NCBI GenBank assembly: GCA_007133745.1
Contig: SLMC01000271.1
Span: 1 to 8,437, forward strand
Direction: 5' to 3'
Source: Kiritimatiellia bacterium
Lineage (GTDB): Bacteria; Verrucomicrobiota; Kiritimatiellia; UBA8416; SLMC01
DNA: 8,437 bases
A program made the translations under genes and the position numbers. Below are positions 5,323-8,437 of the stretch, one piece after another; position 1 is the first letter of the stretch, and the number at the start of each line of letters is the position of its first letter. The notes beneath the pieces were generated by a model. It made no database searches. It worked only from the letters and a program-made list of their open reading frames with translations, and was not told the DNA's origin.

Positions 5323-6606
5323 ATGCAGGAAAATCTCAAGGCCGGAAAGCAGTTTTTGGACAGTGTCAACACGATGTTGCGGCAAACGGCGAGCGATCTG
5401 AAACTGGATGAACGCTATCCCGGCCATCAGCTTGTGGAACGCATCATCATTCCCGACCGCATCATCAGCTTCCGCATCTCTCTGCAGCGCGACAACGGGT
5501 CCATCGACGTTTTGACCGCCTATCGCGTGCAGAACAACAATTTTCGCGGCCCGTACAAGGGCGGCATCCGCTGGCATCACCATGTGGATCTGGACGAAGT
5601 CCGCGCGCTGGCGGCGCTGATGACCATCAAATGCGCCGTCGTGGGTCTGCCGCTGGGCGGCGCCAAGGGCGGCGTTCTCGTTCCCGAGGGCCGTCAGTAT
5701 TCGGCGTCCGAGCGCGAACGATTAAGCCGCAAATACGTGGAAGGCCTGGTTTACGATCTGGGCCCAAAAAAGGATATACCCGCCCCCGACGTCAATACCA
5801 ACGCGCAAGTCATGGCGTGGATGGCCGATCATTACGGAAAATTCACCGGCGAAAGCATCACGGCCGCTTTCACCGGCAAACCGCTCTCCATGGGCGGCAG
5901 TCAGGGCCGCACCGAAGCGACGGGCTCGGGCGTCATCATGACGCTGGAGCGACATGCCCACCACAAGCATATCGAACTGGCCGGCAAAACGCTGGCCATT
6001 CAGGGCTTCGGCAATGTCGGCAGCCATGCCGCCTTGAAAGCCCACAACGATACCGGCATGAAGGTAACGCACGTCTCCAACGAATTCGGGTGCATCCATC
6101 ATGCGGAAGGTTTGAATATTCCCGAACTCGTCAAATACGTCGCGCTCAACGGTCAGCAAAAGCTGTCGGCCTTCCCGGACGCGCAAGTGTTCGAGGGCGA
6201 TATTCTGTCGGCCGACGCGGATGTGCTTTGTCTGGCCGCGCTGGAAAACGCCGTCACCGCTCAAAACGTGGACCTGATCAAGGCTCCGATTATATTGGAA
6301 GGCGCCAACGGACCTTTGACCGCCGAAGCCGACGCTATGGCCGTCAAGGCCGGACTCGACATCGTGCCCGACATTCTGGCCAACGCGGGCGGCGTGACGG
6401 TGTCCTATTTCGAAATGGTGCAAAACGAGAATCAGGATCGATGGACCCGCGACTACGTGCTGGAGCGCTTGCGCGGGGTCATGAACAAGGCTTACGACGA
6501 CTTGCGCGAAGCGGCTCGCAAGCACGACTGCTCTCTGCGGCGGGCGGCCTTCCTGCTGGCGGTCGACGAAATTGCCGCCGCTTGCGATCTGCGCGGCGCG
6601 CAGTAG
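5323..6606 (+). CDS. gdhA: Glutamate dehydrogenase (Glu/Leu/Phe/Val family)
   Basis: A 427-residue cytoplasmic enzyme, the usual length of the hexameric family, interconverting glutamate and 2-oxoglutarate plus ammonium. Visible residues: PYKGGIRWH at 77-85 (Lys79 binds the substrate carboxylate), TIKCA with Lys103, the active-site signature LPLGGAKGG at 109-117 with catalytic Lys115, and PAPDVNT at 153-159 with Asp156. The dinucleotide fold begins at about 221, with GFGNVG at 228-233. After the second strand (VTHVSNEFG, 248-256) an Asn replaces the Asp usually seen, so I do not call the cofactor preference. C-terminal EGANGP (326-331) and ILANAGGVTVSYFE (351-364) complete the active site. 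The start is the ATG at 5323 with GAGGG 7 nt upstream; the frame is open upstream to 5128, but that stretch is unlike any GDH. The neighbouring amino-group enzyme downstream suggests, without proving, a linked nitrogen role. Specificity for glutamate over other amino acids is inferred from overall similarity. Confidence 0.95.
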   Translation: MQENLKAGKQFLDSVNTMLRQTASDLKLDERYPGHQLVERIIIPDRIISFRISLQRDNGSIDVLTAYRVQNNNFRGPYKGGIRWHHHVDLDEVRALAALMTIKCAVVGLPLGGAKGGVLVPEGRQYSASERERLSRKYVEGLVYDLGPKKDIPAPDVNTNAQVMAWMADHYGKFTGESITAAFTGKPLSMGGSQGRTEATGSGVIMTLERHAHHKHIELAGKTLAIQGFGNVGSHAALKAHNDTGMKVTHVSNEFGCIHHAEGLNIPELVKYVALNGQQKLSAFPDAQVFEGDILSADADVLCLAALENAVTAQNVDLIKAPIILEGANGPLTAEADAMAVKAGLDIVPDILANAGGVTVSYFEMVQNENQDRWTRDYVLERLRGVMNKAYDDLREAARKHDCSLRRAAFLLAVDEIAAACDLRGAQ

Positions 6607-6621
6607 GCTCTTTAGGGAAAA

Positions 6622-6720
6622 CAGGTTTCGGTGTTCAGGTTTCAGGAAAGCAACATAGGGAAGATTAAAGCAAAAGATTAAGGGGTTCACGTCTTGAGCC
6701 CTAATCTTTCGCCTTAATCT
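6622..6720. repeat. CAGGTTTC direct repeat and long imperfect hairpin after gdhA
   Basis: CAGGTTTC occurs at 6622-6629 and 6636-6643. It is followed by a long imperfect inverted repeat: left arm 6662-6684 and right arm 6699-6720 agree at about 20 of 22 positions around a 14-nt loop. Each arm itself holds GATTAA or GATTA twice, about 13 nt apart. It may end gdhA transcription, but no T-run follows (CTGGTGG), so it is not a canonical terminator. Confidence 0.5.
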
Positions 6721-6780
6721 CTGGTGGATTAGAGCGATGACAGCAACGCGGGAAATAAGGCGCTAAAAGGAGAGACTGTT

Positions 6781-8037
6781 ATGGCAAGCATCGATGTCAC
6801 TATCGTGGGCGGCGGCATGATCACGAACGATCTGCTGCTGCCTTCCATCTATCATCTTCAGCGAACCGGCTTTGTGAACACGATTGCCGTATGCGCCCTG
6901 GACAGTCCGCCCTTGCGCGCGCTGAAGGAAAGTCCGGATTTCGCCCAGGCGTTTCCGGGCCAGGGCTTCAAGGCTTATCCCGATATTGCCGAGCCGCCCG
7001 AGAACAAGTTCCCGGACTTGTTCAAGGAGGCGCTGGCCGCCATGCCGCCGCGTCAGGCCGTTGTCGTGGCCATGCCGGACCAGTTTCATTATAGGGTGGT
7101 CAAGGAAGCGCTCAAAAACAATCAGCACGTTCTGTGCGTCAAGCCGCTGGTGCTGGAATACAAGCAGGCGCTGGAAATCGAAAAGGAAGCGCTCGAAAAA
7201 GGCTTGTTCATCGGAATTGAATATCACAAGCGGTTCGACCGCCGGTCGCTTATGGCGCGCCGCGATTACGAGCTGGGCCATTTCGGAGAGTTTGTGATTG
7301 GCGAGGCCAAGATGATCGAACCCTATTTCTACCGGTCGTCCAATTTTCAGAACTGGTTCACCTGCGACCGCACCGATCCGTTCGTGTATGTGGGCTGCCA
7401 TTATGTGGATCTCGTGCAATTCATTACGGGCCTGAAACCCGCCGCCGTTTCGGTTTCCGGCATCAAGGGCAAGTTCCCGAACGGCAATGAAGGCTACATG
7501 TGGGCCAATGGCCGCGTGATCTACGAGAATGGCGCCATCCTGTCGGTCACCGACGGCCTTGGCTATCCCGACCAGGGCGCCGGCAGCAACGAGCAATGCC
7601 TGACCATGTTTTGCGAGGGCCAAGGCAAGAGCGGCATGATCGCGCACGACGACCAGTTCCGCGGCGTCGAGCACAGCTACCTGGACGGCATCGGCTGCGC
7701 AGGCAGCGTCTTCAACTATGTCAATCCGGACTTCTACCGGCTAGTGCCCGGGGAAGGCCAAGGCTACAAGCCGGTCGGCTACGGCTACGATTCGGTCGCC
7801 GCCACGCTACTGTCGATTCAGGGCATCGAGCAGGCCACGGCCGGACTTGAGGAGCGCGAGGGACTCTCCCGACGTCAGGACATGATCCGCGATGCCGATG
7901 AAAAAGGCATTATCGCTACGCCAGCCAACAGCAGTGCCAACGAGCTGGTCACCGAAGCCGCCCGACTTTCCATCCTTAATGACGGCCGCATGGCGCGGAT
8001 CGTCTATGGCGAAAACGCGCATGCCGAGCTCGTGTAA
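6781..8037 (+). CDS. Gfo/Idh/MocA-family NAD(P)-dependent oxidoreductase
   Basis: A 418-residue cytoplasmic dehydrogenase of the family acting on sugars, inositols and related polyols, oxidising a hydroxyl to a keto group or the reverse. The N-terminal Rossmann half starts VTIVGGGMITND (6-17). AVVVAMPDQFHY (93-104) is the usual strand with the (T/M)P..H motif. CVKPLVLEY (119-127) corresponds to the family EKP motif, with Lys121 kept but Glu replaced by Val. GCHYVDLVQF (205-214) supplies the expected catalytic His207 and Asp210. The C-terminal half is longer than in many relatives (usually about 330-390 residues) and rich in Gly, Tyr and Asn. The start has a strong AAGGAGAG ribosome site 6 nt upstream. 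A class III aminotransferase follows after 44 nt, suggesting a two-step oxidation and transamination. The substrate cannot be told from the sequence. Confidence 0.9.
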   Translation: MASIDVTIVGGGMITNDLLLPSIYHLQRTGFVNTIAVCALDSPPLRALKESPDFAQAFPGQGFKAYPDIAEPPENKFPDLFKEALAAMPPRQAVVVAMPDQFHYRVVKEALKNNQHVLCVKPLVLEYKQALEIEKEALEKGLFIGIEYHKRFDRRSLMARRDYELGHFGEFVIGEAKMIEPYFYRSSNFQNWFTCDRTDPFVYVGCHYVDLVQFITGLKPAAVSVSGIKGKFPNGNEGYMWANGRVIYENGAILSVTDGLGYPDQGAGSNEQCLTMFCEGQGKSGMIAHDDQFRGVEHSYLDGIGCAGSVFNYVNPDFYRLVPGEGQGYKPVGYGYDSVAATLLSIQGIEQATAGLEEREGLSRRQDMIRDADEKGIIATPANSSANELVTEAARLSILNDGRMARIVYGENAHAELV

Positions 8038-8081
8038 TTCCTTGCTCAATTTTATTTTATAACAAAACAAGGAGAAATATC

Positions 8082-8437
8082 ATGGCTGAATACAGCTTGG
8101 AACCGGTCGAGGTTCCGCATGTGGAAACCGAATTCCGTCGCATCCAGACCGCCCTACCGGTTCCCGAGTCGCTCCCGGTCTTCCAGGCCCTACGGAACTC
8201 CGAGCCGCGCTCGATGATGGGACAGCCGCCGATCATCCGGCAGAAGGCGCACGATTTCACGGTTGAGGACAAGTGGGGCAACCGCTGGATCGACTGGTCG
8301 TCCTGCGTGCTGGTCTCGAATGTCGGGCACGGTGTCAAGGCTGTGCGCGACGCCGTCGTTGAAAAGGTCGATCAAGGCCTTTTGGCCACCTACGTGTTCG
8401 TGCACGAGGACCGCGCCGCTCTGACTCAGGCGCTGCA
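8082..8437 (+). CDS. Class III (PLP-dependent) aminotransferase, N-terminal part (truncated)
   Basis: The first 118 residues are present; the frame runs off the window. After a family-like lead (PVPESLPVFQALRNSEPRSM), the stretch FTVEDKWGNRWIDWSSCVLVSNVGH matches the class III pattern (D..G..YID..SG..V.N.GH), with Cys where Gly is usual. 'VRDAVVEKVDQGLLATYVFVHEDRAAL' is the following helix. The PLP lysine and the specificity residues are beyond the edge, so acetylornithine-, aminobutyrate- or aminosugar-type substrates cannot be separated. The ATG has a strong AAGGAG site 7 nt upstream, set in an A/T-rich leader. With the oxidoreductase 44 nt upstream it most likely forms an operon. Confidence 0.88.
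   Translation, partial: MAEYSLEPVEVPHVETEFRRIQTALPVPESLPVFQALRNSEPRSMMGQPPIIRQKAHDFTVEDKWGNRWIDWSSCVLVSNVGHGVKAVRDAVVEKVDQGLLATYVFVHEDRAALTQAL

Noticed and set aside
5722..7674. Long antisense frames opposite gdhA and the oxidoreductase (over 300 codons each)
   Set aside because: They mirror GC-rich codon structure of well-identified genes, with no ribosome sites or motifs of their own.
8041..8081. Internal promoter before the aminotransferase (TTGCTC ... TATAAC)
   Set aside because: Spacing between the boxes is only 10 nt; the A/T-rich tract is better read as an accessible translation leader.
1..8437. tRNA, rRNA, CRISPR array or transposase
   Set aside because: No cloverleaf, rRNA segment, regular repeat-spacer array or transposase-like reading frame was recognised on either strand.

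Overview
The window looks like a chromosomal segment of a Gram-negative bacterium of moderate to high GC. Three things suggest a PVC-type or neighbouring phylum (Verrucomicrobia, Lentisphaerae, Planctomycetes, Hydrogenedentes-like): an ECF sigma factor of the short, divergent type common there, a FecR-like anti-sigma protein, and spacers rich in short degenerate repeats. This assignment is inference; no rRNA or other phylogenetic marker was available to test it.

Layout. The left half is read leftward. From right to left it holds mnmG (tRNA wobble-uridine modification, 4072-2192), an ECF sigma factor (2039-1503), a FecR-like anti-sigma regulator whose ATG overlaps the sigma stop codon as ATGA (1506-538), and the 5' part of a secreted STN-domain protein that runs off the window edge (346-1). 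A divergent spacer of about 1.24 kb (4085-5322) holds no convincing gene but much repeat structure. The right half is read rightward: glutamate dehydrogenase (5323-6606), a Gfo/Idh/MocA oxidoreductase (6781-8037) and the 5' part of a class III aminotransferase (8082 to the window edge).

How the genes work together. The sigma/FecR/STN genes look like a cell-surface or envelope signalling cassette (FecI-FecR-FecA logic): the sigma factor is held by the membrane regulator, and an STN-domain envelope protein may supply the signal. The oxidoreductase and aminotransferase are tightly spaced and could act in sequence, oxidising a hydroxyl and then exchanging keto and amino groups. Glutamate dehydrogenase just upstream may supply or recycle glutamate, though it is separated by a repeat-rich gap and may be independently expressed.

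Most notable signal. mnmG contains two perfect 16-bp palindromes, TGTTCCACGTGGAACA, matching the ParB-binding site parS. They lie 24 bp apart, so each encodes the peptide MFHVEH in the same frame. They sit in a net insertion of about 25 residues relative to E. coli MnmG. This implies a centromere embedded in a housekeeping gene and a location near the replication origin. The next most interesting item is a 137-bp palindromic element with terminal inverted repeats and an internal 13-nt tandem repeat (4409-4545). It shares the word CGACTAAG with other spacers.
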